This document shows positions 24,931 to 36,951 of a stretch of DNA of 64,000 nt, piece by piece. A program made the position numbers and the translations under genes. Below the pieces are notes generated by a model, which made no database searches, had not been told where the DNA came from, and worked only from the letters and a program-made list of their open reading frames with translations. This DNA is from Immersiella caudata (Eukaryota; Ascomycota; Sordariomycetes; Sordariales; Lasiosphaeriaceae), in assembly GCA_030512335.1 (NCBI GenBank), contig JAULSU010000004.1:3968001-4032000 (forward strand). Direction: 5' to 3'. Numbering within the stretch: the stretch's first letter is position 1; every line of letters begins with the position of its first letter.

Positions 24931-27900
24931 GACGGCGGCGCTGCCAGCAACTGGCCGTGCTCTCTATCCACGGCGTCCGCACTCGGATGTCGGTCAATTG
25001 GGCTCGATATCGGTGTTGGCGATGCCGGCAGGTCGGATCTGAAATCTGGCCGTGAGCGAAAGTTCTCCGGACCCTGGTTGGTGAGGTGACTAGAAAATGT
25101 TGGAAGCACTTCGAGACTGTTGAGCCAACGGTCCGGCAAGATGAGGCTTGCTGGTGATGCGACAATAGCGAGTGAACGTCATGTGCAAACCAAACGGGCC
25201 TAAACGAATGTCAGAAGAGAGAAAGGTAATGCAGACGCCAAAGTCGCCTGAAGCTGTCCCAGGCCTGCGATCGATCCAACAGCGTGCTGCGGTGCTCCAA
25301 CAACGGGCGGCGCTTCTCAATGGGGCTGGCTGGGCTGGCCAAAAAGGGGGATAATCACTGTTTTTTTTTCGACGTGCTGCTACGGCGGGAAATACGCTCC
25401 ACATGCGCAGTTTCTCATACGAAGTGCTCCCCCGTTTCGCTGCCTGATTGGTTCTCGGCGTCTAAGCCGCCCGGCATGGATGGCCTTGGTTGTGGTTCAT
25501 AACAAAGTCCGCCGAGGCATGCAAATCGCTCTGGCGAGGGCCGTCGTCTCGTTCGCCTGCCAACACCAACAACAAAAGCCGGCCCCCTCAGAGGGACCGT
25601 CAAAGCATGCTGTCTCTCTTTGATGCCTCTAGGTTTGCTGTCAGGGCGTTCTCTTCCAGAACACTGGACGAGGTCGCAGCTCGGACCTGAGCCTACTGCG
25701 TATTGGCCGGGAGCGACGCGGCCCACAGCCAGCTAGCGCGTCATGACAGCATTTTGCTCAGGGGGTCAGGGGCTGCAGCAGCGAGCCACTGAGTATTTTG
25801 TTTCGGCATAAATTCCTAACGCTATAGCCCACACTCTCGTTTCCCCCACTCGTTAAATTGGTAGCCGTACTGCGGCGTGCCCGCCAAATTAAAGAATTGC
25901 GGGCCGGAATGCTGCCGGCGTCCATCGTTCCAGAACCTGGGGTTGTCTGTCTGCCGGGTAATTAGACCCTGGAAGTTCGCGTCATACCTTGATCTGGCTC
26001 GTCCAGCATTGCAATGCGATCATGATCGATACGAAGAAGGCAAAGATGGTGGAGAAACCCATCGAAACCGAAATGCGTCCTCGCGGTGGGCCGGGCCCGC
26101 TGCTAGTTTCGCGGCGATCAAAAATCCTCAAACAGCCTTGTGGCGAGGCCGCCCCACAGACCTCCGCTGAGGGGACTCTTTCGTGTCTGGTTACTGTCGC
26201 TGCTGACCGTGGGCCAGCCAACACTTCTTGAACCGTTTCGGGAACCTGGGAAACCATAGTGGTGATGGAATCACTCGCCTCTGTGGCTTAGGAAGGTTCA
26301 ATGGCCGCTGCGGAAGGGTTCCAAGCGCTGACGAGAGTGACAGCAGCGGCGGGATCGGGCCCCGCCCTTAGCCTTGGACGTTCGTTTGGGGCTTGGCCCC
26401 GATTTGCTCCGGACTGGTCTTGATGCAGTGTTCCGCCAGGCGTGAGATGGCCCTAACTTTGCATGCTTTAGAGTGAAATAACGGTTTGCGTTCTTGCGTC
26501 GGAGCATTTGAGACATGATCCTGACCGTGACAGCCATTCCGAGCCACTTGGTCACAAGCCTCGAGCGCCGTGGAGCGAGGCATTCGCAATGGTCGGCTCC
26601 ATCAACGGTTTCAGGCTCGCTTCTGCACCCATCACGAAAAATCCCACTTCGGCAATAACGGGCGACTGTGAATACGGCGTGTGGATGATGTGGTGCAAAA
26701 GAGGCAAAAGTAGTAGGCGCAGCGAGAATTGAGTGGGTAAAAAGCGACAGTGGTGTTCGTGTTGGTTTTGGCTCTGGTGTTCTCGTCCCACGGCGGAGAG
26801 CGCCGGCACTATTTTTATCTCTTTTGCTCGCCAACGAAAATTCTCCAGTAATACAGCGATATTCGTGTATGCGTAACAGCCCACAAACGCAACCGCATCA
26901 TGCCTTCCCGAGAGTTGTGTCTGCTGCTGCTGTGCTGCTGTGCTGCTGACCGCTGCGTCGGTCTTTCCTTCGGAAGCCAGAATAATCCAGGCAAGCAGCG
27001 ACCGCGGAAGGAAATGGGTGTGGTGGGCAATTAACAATCGATAATCCGATCTCAACTGGAGGCTCTTCGTGTCCAGATTAGGCGCGGCTCGCTAGGTGCA
27101 GCTGCCATCCATTCTATCTTTGCGTGGTCTTATGTCCCATCAAAACCTCCCCTTTTCGGTTACCTCCCCACTCTCCAGTGTTCGTATTGACCCCTCCCGT
27201 GAAATGCCTGTTTGGGAGCTGCATCGCGGCACTGCAACGAGAATCAAGCAGCACGACAACCTCAGCAGGCTCTGGCCCGAGAATTGGCGCACCAGCCAAT
27301 GAGGCATACAGAATCAAGCCCCGGGCGCTCTGCCGAATGGGCACTCAGAGTTGATGTCCGAGAAGGGCAGCGCCATGCCCGGCCTGCTGCCAACAAAGCC
27401 GACAGCTGTCCAGTTGGATGCGCAGCCCGGTTGGTATTTGGGGAGCGCAGCGGAATCCTGAACGCCACCGCCAACACACCCCGCGATGCCGCACACCGAG
27501 TGTTGGGTAATTGCAAAAGCCAGATGCGATTTCAGCGCGAGTAACGAGGGGCACTGGCGTTGGTGCTGGTGCTGGCGGCGCTGGGCACCAGCGGATTGGG
27601 AATCTGGGATTGGGTGTTTTGGCCCGGGGAGCGCCATGCCACAAGATCGGCCAGTCGAACCGGGGAGGCCTTGAATTTTTCACGGCACATCATGCACATC
27701 CACTCTCACCCTGGCAAGGCGGGGCCTTGGCGTGTTCGCACAACTGGCGTTGTGGCCCGCCGTAGGAGCGTACCGGCGGACCACCCAAAGGGGTGGTGAT
27801 CTTTTCTGTGGACACAGCTGCCCCAGCCCGCCTGGCCGCTCACCCTGCCGCAACGCTCGCTCTGTGCTCTCTGTCGCCTCGACATTCGCTTTTCCGCTGT

Positions 27901-28320
27901 TTTCTCTCTTCCGTTGTGTTCAGCGGCCGCCTCATTCGTTTTGGCGGTTTCTTTCTCCAATCGTTTACGTCCCCTGATTCGAATTGGGGTCTTGTTTTTC
28001 TCCTTTTCCTGGTAGCCGCGACTCACAATTGCTGGTTACAAAGGGGGCTTTCGAGAACTGCTGCATCTTGTGTCTGTTGCTCGGTGACGGACAACGCATA
28101 TACCCCAGCCCGCATCCCGCACACCTGCCAACGCTCGCACTGAACAACTTGCTTTGAACTACAACCGGCCTGTACAGACACTCTTGTCTGCCAAATTCGA
28201 ACGAGACAAAACTCAGGCGCAGGACCCGCGTGTGGGAAACACGCCTTCGCCGGACACCTGCTTGAAGAACAGGCTCAGTCTTCCTCCCTGGAGGGGCACA
28301 ACCACTGCCCATTCAACACC
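24931..28320. other. Divergent promoter region of the chitin synthase pair, 3.4 kb
   Basis: Separates the start codons of the class V (minus) and class VII (plus) synthases. It contains a CTG-rich stretch at 26921-26948 and pyrimidine-rich DNA at 27820-27960 that may be the class VII leader. Open frames of up to about 180 codons exist but none shows a domain. Shared control of the two genes from this region is an inference from the arrangement. Confidence 0.55.
26921..26948. repeat. CTG-rich microsatellite
   Basis: An interrupted (CTG)n run with a TG inserted between blocks, 28 bp long, in the spacer between the two chitin synthase genes. It is not inside a supported coding exon. Confidence 0.8.
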
Positions 28321-31300
28321 ATGGCAAACCGCATGTCGATGTATTCCATGGCCTCCGAGTCCGCTGGGCCTCGGGGCGCCGGTCAACAGTCGACACAGGT
28401 CTCAACCACGACTCTGTTGAACGCCGTCCACAACATATACCTCTCCGGTCAGCCCTACCGTCTGGACGCTGGCACAAGTCTGGTGGTTAACACCTGGCTC
28501 ACTGCGGCCCAAGCCGGTCCAGATGGGAGAGTTGGAGGCACAATCGATGGCGCCCTGGCAGCGCGGGCGTGGGAGCATGCCCGGCGCCGCGCTGAAGATG
28601 GCTGCATTATTCTCAGGTAGGTTGTTTCTGAGCGGCGTTTGCGCCTCAACATCATGATACTAACGGTTACCAGCTCTCTGCACCAATCCACCCCTTCTAT
28701 CCTCCGTCCCTTTCTCAGCTCCCTCCCCATCTCGCTCCCGACATCCCTCTACAAGTCACTCGAAGCCATCGAGCCATTCCTGCGCTGCGTCACGCCATAC
28801 AACCCATCAACACCAAGACAAAGCGCGTTAGGAGTGACTTTGACCCTTGACCTGTCAGGCAATCTAACGGCCGCATCACTCGCCCTCTCACAAGGTGGCA
28901 TCGACACCGACAAAGGACTGCTCAATATCCCCACCGAACCGGGTCACCGCGCCTTCGATGTCTTCTACTACCTCCTCACGTCTGCCTCCACACCGGCCGA
29001 AAGAGAGTTCCTCGGTCTGAAGGCTGCTTCTCAGTACACCCTCCTTGCCAGACCAGGAACCTATGACCCCCCATCCTACCTTCCCACTGCCGACGATGGC
29101 GCTGCCGCCGATGACTTCCGATCAGCTCTGAAGGAGATTGGGATCAAGGGCTCGGCGCACCGCAACTTCATTTCGACTCTCGCTGGCCTCTTGAAACTCG
29201 GAAACACCATTGACTATCAAATTGACGAGGAAGTTCTGGACGAAATTTGCGAAGATGTCGGCGGGCTCCTCGGTATGGAGCCTGACGTGCTGGCCCGAAA
29301 ATGCACAACTGAAGACCGTAGGACGCTCATCGGTGGTCTTTACGAGGCGCTAGTGGACTGGGTGATCTCTAAAGCCAACGAGGCCATCGAGGCTCAGTGT
29401 CGCAGGATTCGCGATGGCGATGAGTCCCTTGATGGGCGAGGGAACACGACGCCTGGCCCGAATGGGCAAGAAGGCGACACTGTCTGTCTTACTGTGCTCG
29501 AGATTCCCGATACCAATCTTGGCAAGGCCGTGGCCATGCGGGGCATCTTCGATGACAGCCAGGGAATCAATTCCGAGATGAAGCAAGATGGCGTAGAGGT
29601 TGCCGCCGTTGGTAGCTCCATTCTGCGAGAGACACAAAACGCGGTCGCCGAGTGTGGCCCTGAGCTCGGGATAATGGTCGGGACGGTCGGAAGGGAGAGG
29701 CAGCATGTGCTGGAGAAAAGAGAAGAAGTTTTGGAGCGCATAGCTCACTCAGCTGAAGACGACGTTTTCCTGAAGAAGCTCCTCTTCCCCGTCCCTGCTG
29801 AGGGCATCAATCTCGGCCGCAACGGGCGCATCGACATTCCTGCCATCTTGAGCAGCAGCCGCGCATGGTATCACCTATCTGTTCACCCCACTGATGAATC
29901 ACCGGCCAGCTTGGCCGCCTTGCCGTCGGTAACTTCGGCGTGGTCTGCTGGGACAGTGTCGCGCCAACTTCGCGCGTGGCGACTGCCAGAATGGGCCAAT
30001 CGGCGAAACAAGCATCTCGATTTTACCGCTGACTTCGACATGGACGAGTTTGTTCAGCGCTATCGCATGCTTGGCTGCATGGATGGCCGCGACGGGATCG
30101 AGAGCTGGATCCTCGAGCGCGGCTGGAGCAACGGGGAGGTTGTCGTTGGCCAGGAGCGCGTATGGATGAGGGAGAGCGCGTGGTGGGAGGCTGAGAGCAT
30201 GCTTGACCTGAAGCCGATGGAGGCGGAGAGGCTCGGAAGCATGCCCCATATGGTGCCGCCAACCCTTGGTTCAGGGTATTCCAACACTGGGAGCAGCTTC
30301 TTCCCACCGCAGGCCTTTGCCAACTCTGCGTCAAACGGGAGCCAGGAACAGCTTGTCAACCACCAAAGAAATCTCAGCCAAGCCACGCTTGGTGCCCCCC
30401 ACCTGACAGCCACTCCCTCCATTGCCCCAACTTCAATGACAGGTATGCGCAATGTGACGACCGGAGACTATGGCCTTGGTACAAAGGGCGATACCTACAA
30501 GGGACAGGTATACTACAACAATGAGGGCGAATTCATCGGCAACCTGGACCCAGATTTAGCCAAGGGCAAGCATGTGGAAGAGAACCCCATCACTGCCTCG
30601 CGAAAGATCTGGGTCGCCATTGTCTGGGCGCTGACGTTTTGGATTCCTTCACCACTGCTTCGGTTCGTCGGTCGTATGAAGCGGCCAGATGTGCGCATGG
30701 CATGGCGAGAAAAGCTTGTTCTGTGCTTCATCATCCTCCTGCTCAACGCCATGATTGTCTTCTGGATCATTTTCTTCGGTCGCCTTCTTTGTCCCAACTT
30801 TGACAAGGCTTGGACACAAGAAGAGGTCAATACCCACCAGGGAGAAGATGACTTCTGGGTCAGCATCCACGGCAAGGTCTACGATATCTCCAAGTTTTGG
30901 AGGCTCCAGCACAGTGACAATGGAATTGACACCACTGCCGACCTCATGAAACCCTTTGCTGGTCTCAATCTGGATGGCTATTTCGTTGCACCGCTGCCCA
31001 AGACTTGCCAGGGCCTTGGCATTCAGGACTTTGTGACTCTCATCCCCAACGAAACGGTGGTCTATCCGGAGGGCTTGCACACTTCGGGCTACAATCAGCC
31101 CAATGTTGCTAGCGCTCTGCGGTCGGACACCTGGTACGAGGATCACTTCCTGCCGCGTATCAAGGATTACTACAAGGGCTCTCTCGTCTGGGATCGAAAC
31201 AAGGTCGAACAAGACGGCGCCATCAACAACCACGCTTGGTTCTTTTACGAAGAGAAGATCTACGATCTCACTGACTACATGTACACGATCAAGTTCCAGA

Positions 31301-33824
31301 AGAATGTGGCAGCCTACTCCTTCTTGGACCCGCAAATGATCTCAACTGTCAAGAACAATCCTGGAAAGGACCTCACCAACGACTTCAACGCGCTTATTAG
31401 AAACGCTCAAGGAAATGACACACTTGTTGCGCACTACCTCAACAACCTGAATTGCATCCAGAACACGTTCTACAAGGGCAATCCCGACTTCCGTTACTCC
31501 GTGAGGTGCCAGGTGAACAACTACATTCTCCTCGCCTTCACGATCATTCTCTGTGCGGTCATTGCCATCAAGTTCATCTCGGCGTTGCAGTTCGGTTCCA
31601 AGAGACGGCCATCGCCCCAGGACAAGTTCGTTATCTGCCAAGTGCCTGCTTACACCGAAGGCGAAGACTCGCTGCGCAAAGCCCTGGATTCCCTCACAGC
31701 CCTGCAATACGACAATAAACGTAAACTCATCGTGGTTATTTGCGATGGTATCATCGTCGGTGCTGGAAACGACCGCCCAACCCCCAAGATTGTCTTGGAC
31801 ATCCTCGGTGTTGACCCCAAGGTTGATCCTCCGGCTTTGCCCTTCAAGTCTGTTGGTACTGGCAGCGAGCAGCTCAACTATGGCAAGGTGTACTCCGGCC
31901 TGTACGAGTATGAAGGCAACGTGGTGCCGTACCTTGTTGTGGTCAAAGTCGGCAAAGAGTCTGAGCAGAGCAAGGCCAAACCTGGTAACCGTGGCAAGCG
32001 TGACTCGCAGATTCTGCTCATGAGCTTCCTCAACCGTGTTCACCACCGTGCCCCCATGAATCCCCTCGAGCTGGAGATGTTCCACCAAATCAACAATATC
32101 ATCGGCGTGGATCCCGAACTGTACGAGTACCTCTTGATGGTCGACGCCGATACAAACGTTCGCGAAGACTCCTTGAACCGCCTTGTTGCCGCTTGCGCCA
32201 ATAATTCCAAGATTGCTGGTATTTGCGGCGAAACCAGCTTGCAGAATGAAGAGCGTTCGTGGTGGACCATGATTCAGGTTTACGAATACTTCATTTCGCA
32301 CCACCTCGCAAAGGCCTTCGAGTCCCTCTTCGGCAGTGTCACCTGTTTGCCAGGCTGGTAAGTTTGCCCCCCATTCGCACTTCTATTACCCCTCTGCTAA
32401 CAAAATCTACCAGTTTCTCCATGTACCGTCTGCGCACCGCGGACAAAGGCAAACCACTGATCATCTCGGACGATGTCATCCGCGAGTACAGTGACTGCCA
32501 CGTGGATACCCTTCACAAGAAGAACCTGCTTTCCCTCGGAGAAGATCGTTTCTTGACGACGCTGATGACCAAGTACTTCCCGTACATGTCATACAAGTTC
32601 ATCCCGGATGCCTATTGCCAGACTGCTGCCCCTGAGAAATGGAGCGTCCTGCTCTCTCAGCGTCGTCGCTGGATCAACTCCACCATTCACAACTTGGCGG
32701 AACTCATGTTCCTCAAGGAGATGTGCGGCTTCTGCTGCTTCTCCATGAGATTCGTCGTCCTAATCGACTTGTTCGGTACTATTATTCTTCCGGCTACCTG
32801 CGTCTACCTTGGATACCTCATCTACGCGGTTGCCACGAAGACTGGACAGTTCCCGCTTATCTCTATCGTCATGATTGCAGCTGTCTACGGTCTCCAAGCC
32901 CTTATTTTCATTCTCAAGCGTCAGTGGCAACACGTGGGCTGGATGATTATCTATATCATCGCGTTCCCAATCTACTCGTTCATCCTCCCCATCTACTCTT
33001 TCTGGAACCAGGACAACTTCACATGGGGTAACACACGCATCGTTATCGGAGAGTCCGGAAAGAAGCAGCTGGTTGCCGTCGACGACGAGGGCTTCGACCC
33101 GCGCTCCATCCCGCTGCAGCGATGGGACGACTACGCTCTTGCCAACGGTTTGCCTGGTCGCCGTGGCGCCGTCGGCGAGAAGGGCATGGACGGCGGGATG
33201 TATGATGAGAACTACGAGATGGACGACATGAAGTCTGTCTACTCGTCGGTGCGGCAACCGTCAGTCATGATGGGTCTTGGTCGTGGTGGTGCATATCTGT
33301 CCCCTCAGAGCCCTGGAACCCCGCTCGGTGGCGCTATGACCCGATCGAGCACCTTCGTCCAGCAACAACCCTACTCGGACAACCCGCTGGCCCACAGGCA
33401 GAGCATGATGTCGATGGGCACGATGGGTGGTGAGATGCCGCGCCGCACAAGCCCATATCAGGATGTCGTCGTTCCTCGCCAGAGCATCGGTAACCTGCGA
33501 GGCATGAGCAACACACCACCGACGCTCGGCGTCAACCCCCGAATCTCCACCGCGACTGGTCTCAGCCTTGGCCGACCAGGTCTTCAACATTCTGACACTG
33601 GCCGTGGAAGCACGGGCTCGTTCGACTTCCAACGTGGCAACATCGGCCCTGACGATGTTGCTATCATTGACGCCATCCAGGCCGTTCTCCGCGAGGTCGA
33701 CCTAGACACCGTCACCAAGAAACAAGTGCGGGCACTGGTTGAGCAGCGCCTGCAAACCGAGTTGGTTGGTGAACGGAGGACGTTCATGGACAGGCAAATC
33801 GACAACGAACTGGCGAATATGTAA
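28321..33824 (+). CDS. csmB: Class VII (CsmB-type) chitin synthase with degenerate motor domain
   Basis: Exons 28321-28616, 28674-32357 and 32414-33824 give 1796 residues. The N-terminal region (about 1-600) aligns by eye with the motor-like domain of the neighbouring class V protein (DVFYYLLTSAS, FISTLAGLLKLG). It has no GxxGxGKT P-loop, and the switch II block has become VLEIPDTN. Next come two membrane segments (ALTFWIPSPLLRFVG, then FIILLLNAMIVFWIIFF), a cytochrome b5-like domain (HGKVYDISKFW), and the GT2 domain with VVICDGIIVG, LMVDADT, GEDRFLTT and QRRRW at 1409-1413. C-terminal membrane helices, a Ser/Gly/Met-rich linker and a DEK_C-like tail (IQAVLREVDLDTVTKKQV) follow. The catalytic residues look intact, so it should make chitin. 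Older literature numbers this class VI or Vb. The head-to-head pairing with class V is known in Fusarium and Aspergillus. Confidence 0.95.
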
Positions 33825-34494
33825 TAAACTCATGTGTGTTTTCTTCGGTTGGGCGATTTTGGATTTCTACTTTCTTGTCATCAGGGTACTCCCAGGGTCT
33901 TGGTTTTCTACTCATGTCGTTAACCTGCATTGCGGTCGTCGTCGTACATATATAAAAATGTCGGAGTTTCCTTTCTCTCGGGTCTCTCTCAGGCTACTAT
34001 CATCAACCAACCATTACTACTAATTACCTACATCTACCACGCCTACCTGTCGATTGATAGCGGAAAACAGGGAAGGCCACTCAGGAAACTGGCATGTCGT
34101 TATGATGACTTCACGGTCGGCTCGCGGTTGTGCTTAAAGTTTTCCAACTGGACGAAGAGAGGGAGATCTCATTGCAAGGAGAAATGGAGTAGAAGTTAAG
34201 AGGTCGAATTTACACTGCCTTAATTGTTTCTCCTCAACGATATTCCCTGCAAGTTGGCGATGAGTTGTGAAAATCATCTGATGCCGTCCATACCGAGGCA
34301 GCGGCGACCCCTCGGATATCGCGAAGATGAGGTATTATCTGTCAAAAACACAAATTCAACGTCACTCGTTGAAACAATTCCAGCCAGCTAAACCTATTGC
34401 CCAATACGTACGTGTAGTATTGGTATATATGAGCCAATCTTCCCAAGCTCCCTGATTCGTCTTCGCCTCTTGCCCTGAAGTTAGGAATAACCCC
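33825..34494. other. Intergenic, convergent 3' ends
   Basis: Holds the 3' untranslated regions of the class VII synthase (plus) and the mitochondrial kinase (minus). An AT-rich TATATAAAAATG stretch at about 33948 is a plausible processing signal rather than a promoter, given the convergent layout. No gene seen. Confidence 0.55.
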
Positions 34495-35968
34495 CTACTC
34501 GATCTTGCCCACGCCTTTGAGACGCAAGTAGACATCTGTCCCCCATCCGTACAGACTTTGCACCGCGATGCCCCCACCAAAGTACTCTGCGTAAGCTCTA
34601 CTCAATGGTAACCCGTACCCGAGTCCGGCGATAGAACTGGCCCCGTTACTCGCGGCCGATATAACGCCGAGAGCATCTTCGCCCCATGCCCCTGGCACGT
34701 CATCTTGATCAACAAACGTTGTGAAGGAGTAGCCCCAGATATGGGGCATCACGTCCGGGCCGATACCGCCTCCCCGATCACGAATGCGGATTGTTACCCC
34801 GGGAGCGTTGTCGTCGAGTGGAGCGATGGCGCCGGCATCGCCAAAGACGCCCCTTCTCTCGTTGGGTGGGTCAAGACGGACCGCGCCGGGCCGGTGAGCA
34901 AGGTTAGGTGGCTCGGGCGCAATAGTTATCACCACAGGCTCACGGTTCATCCCGTTCTCCACGGTGGCGCGGAAGGCGTTCTTGAGCAGCTCTGTTACGA
35001 TGTACTCAAGATGCATGGGCACGAAGGCAAAAGTTGTGTCGGGCTCGCCGTCTACCACCCAGTGTGGTCGCACGCCGTAGTTAAGCTCGCAGATGTCGGC
35101 CACGAAGCCACCACAACTGTCGACGGTGGATGCAGGGCGAAGCGCCGTGTCGATTACGCCAATGTAGCTGGGGTGTTCTGGACAGGGAGTGGGACTTGCG
35201 CCCGGATCGAAGTGCGGTGTACTGCTGAAATGTAGGGCGATGTGCTGCTCGGCTACCAGGCGGGTTCCAATGCGAGCACGAAGATGCTCGTCCAGAAAGC
35301 GTGTGACCTCGGAGGCGGAGATGTACTTGCGGCATTCGAGAAACCCTCGGGCAAGGATTGGGATGGTGTCGGTATGCGTTTGTACAAGCTCGGCGAGCAC
35401 CTCAGTGAAGCGAATTTCGTCTTCTAGGTTGCTGATGGTGCGACCTTGCCAGGGCAACAGTGTAGTCAACGAGTGCTGGTAGTTGTTGTAGATTTTGCGG
35501 ATGTTGGGGTTGGACACCACGATGTAGGGCAGGTTGCGCAGCGCCTGAATGCGGTGAGCCAGTCGAATCGGCAGTAGCGACAGGGTGAAACGCGCTGAGG
35601 CAAGGAGTGCCTCAGCAGATAGAGGTGGACGGCCATGTCTGAGAGACCAGAGCTGTTAGTCACACCATATCAATGGCTGGGGGCGCCGACGCCCGAGCCC
35701 TGAGGGAGAATTGCTCGTACTTCACAAGATCCGCCAGGCTCAACGGATGCAGCGGCTGCTTAGCTAACCAAGGCACCTCATCGTCGACCTCGGAGCGGTT
35801 GATGTGGCGGTCGCGGTGCGGATGTGGGTGGTGACCACTGGGCGATGATGGGTTGGAGGTCGCATCCTTGAGATGCCGCAGGGTTGAAGATGCCCTGCGC
35901 ACGAATGGCGACAGGGTCGAGGCCCTGAGAGGCGCCAGCAGCCTCAATGGCCTCACAGAGCATTTCAT
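34495..35968 (-). CDS. Mitochondrial pyruvate/branched-chain ketoacid dehydrogenase kinase
   Basis: Exons 35968-35721 and 35638-34495 give 463 residues. The first 40 (MKCSVRPLRLLAPLRAS...) are basic and hydroxylated with no acidic residue until later, a typical mitochondrial presequence. The four-helix regulatory domain includes LADLVKHGRPPLSAEALLAS, IRLAHRIQALRNLPYIV and the kinase-family IRKIYNNYQHS. The GHKL ATPase fold follows: N-box HLEYIVTELLKNAFRATVE, G1 box IRDRGGGI, and G2 box GLGYGLPLSRAYAEYFGG. Such kinases phosphorylate the E1-alpha subunit of pyruvate or branched-chain 2-oxoacid dehydrogenase and switch it off, controlling carbon entry to the TCA cycle. The substrate (yeast PKP1, PKP2 or BCKDK type) cannot be fixed by eye. 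The start at the ATG at 35968 is the first one in frame before the presequence. Confidence 0.9.
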
Positions 35969-36381
35969 GTCGGCATGTTTGCGCTGCGGAAATCGCAATG
36001 TGCACTGGAGATGTCAAAGAACCGTTGTATCGGTGTATGGGATTGGCTGATGACGGAATCGGTCTTGGTGCCGAGGCAGCCATAACAGGGGAGCTCTGTC
36101 ACCGGCCGGCCCCGCAATTTCCAGGAGCCAACGCACAGCTCCATCCATGCCCGCGTCCGAACTCTCGATGGACCTAGTTCCAAACATTTGCAAGGTATTT
36201 AGTTTACTGATTTTTGGAGCAGGTTTTAACGCGATACACATGATTCTTTAACTAATTATCAGAGGTGATGTCAAGTTGCTGCGCTAGCCCACCCCTTATT
36301 CCGGCCAACTCCGTCGTGGGTTGAGATGCCCCGCGGTTTCGCCCAAGCTGCCCCGCATCGTTCAACAAAGTCAGACGCCGT
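35969..36381. other. Intergenic, kinase promoter and inhibitor 3' end
   Basis: Both flanking genes are on the minus strand, so this holds the kinase promoter and the 3' untranslated region of the small inhibitor gene. No further gene or RNA was seen. Confidence 0.5.
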
Positions 36382-36805
36382 CTATTGAATCGAAACCTTC
36401 TTGTCCTCTTCAATCTCCTGAACGGCTTCGTGCTTCTCGAAAGCTGACACGCGATCCTCGGGGAACATGACCCTGTGAGATTAATACCGTGTCAGCAAAA
36501 CTTCTGAGTCCCGAGCCATGACAAAGGACAGGGGGTGGACTTACTGGAACGACTTCGTCAGAGAGTATTCATAGCCAATCTTTCCGCCCTGCTTGATGGC
36601 ATCCTCCTTCGCGCTATGCGGCATCAGCATGGACCCTGTGCTCAGAGTCAAATTTTGGTGTGGTGGCAGCCTTACGCCTTGACCTGATCGTCAGTGGCAT
36701 CCTCTTTGCAGGAAACCTGTGGTGGTGCGAAGTCAATATGGATCCTCGTCATTGAAATTCCCCTGGCCTGGCAGGGCGACTCACGATGAAGCTCTTGAGA
36801 GTCAT
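36382..36805 (-). CDS. PBI2: Small proteinase B inhibitor (PBI2-like, inhibitor I9 domain)
   Basis: Four small exons (36805-36785, 36716-36676, 36613-36545, 36472-36382) encode 73 residues starting MTLKSFIVSCKEDATDDQ. All introns are GT-AG and all phases fit. The chain has the beta-alpha-beta-beta-alpha-beta layout of inhibitor I9: KAAKEDAIKQGGKIGYEYSL, then SFQVMFPEDRVSAFEKH, then a closing VQEIEEDKKVSIQ. The ending VQEIEEDKKV is the best match to yeast Pbi2, a cytosolic/vacuolar inhibitor of subtilisin-type proteinase B that also helps LMA1-dependent vacuole fusion. No signal peptide is present, so it acts inside the cell. It is a free-standing inhibitor and not a protease propeptide, because no catalytic domain follows. 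A TATA box lies about 140 bp upstream. Each exon is below 100 nt, so simple frame searches miss the gene. Confidence 0.87.
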
Positions 36806-36942
36806 TGTTGCTGGTGACTGGGACGTAGAGAATTTGTGGATGTTCCTTGAGTTGAGTAGGCGGATAGTTGCAGACTTGAACGACAGCTTGATGGATTGAT
36901 GATGGGCAAGATTCGGGGAGGGTGTTGAAACGAGCTGGAGCC

Positions 36943-36951
36943 CTTTTTATA
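36943..36951 (-). promoter_or_regulatory. TATA box of the PBI2-like gene
   Basis: On the minus strand TATAAAAAG lies 138 bp upstream of the ATG at 36805. It is a strong consensus TATA, the best in the window, and would place transcription start roughly 100 bp before the ATG. That suits a small, highly or inducibly expressed gene. Confidence 0.6.

Noticed and set aside
26298..26834. 178-codon minus-strand frame in the chitin synthase spacer
   Set aside because: Low-quality composition, no motif, and several competing frames of similar size.
27965..27990. GATTCGAATTGGGG, tRNA T-arm-like
   Set aside because: No matching upstream arm or cloverleaf, and it lies in a pyrimidine-rich leader region.
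31342..32304. 320-codon minus-strand frame opposite the class VII chitin synthase
   Set aside because: Antisense shadow of the catalytic domain exon. No homologous motif and no start context.
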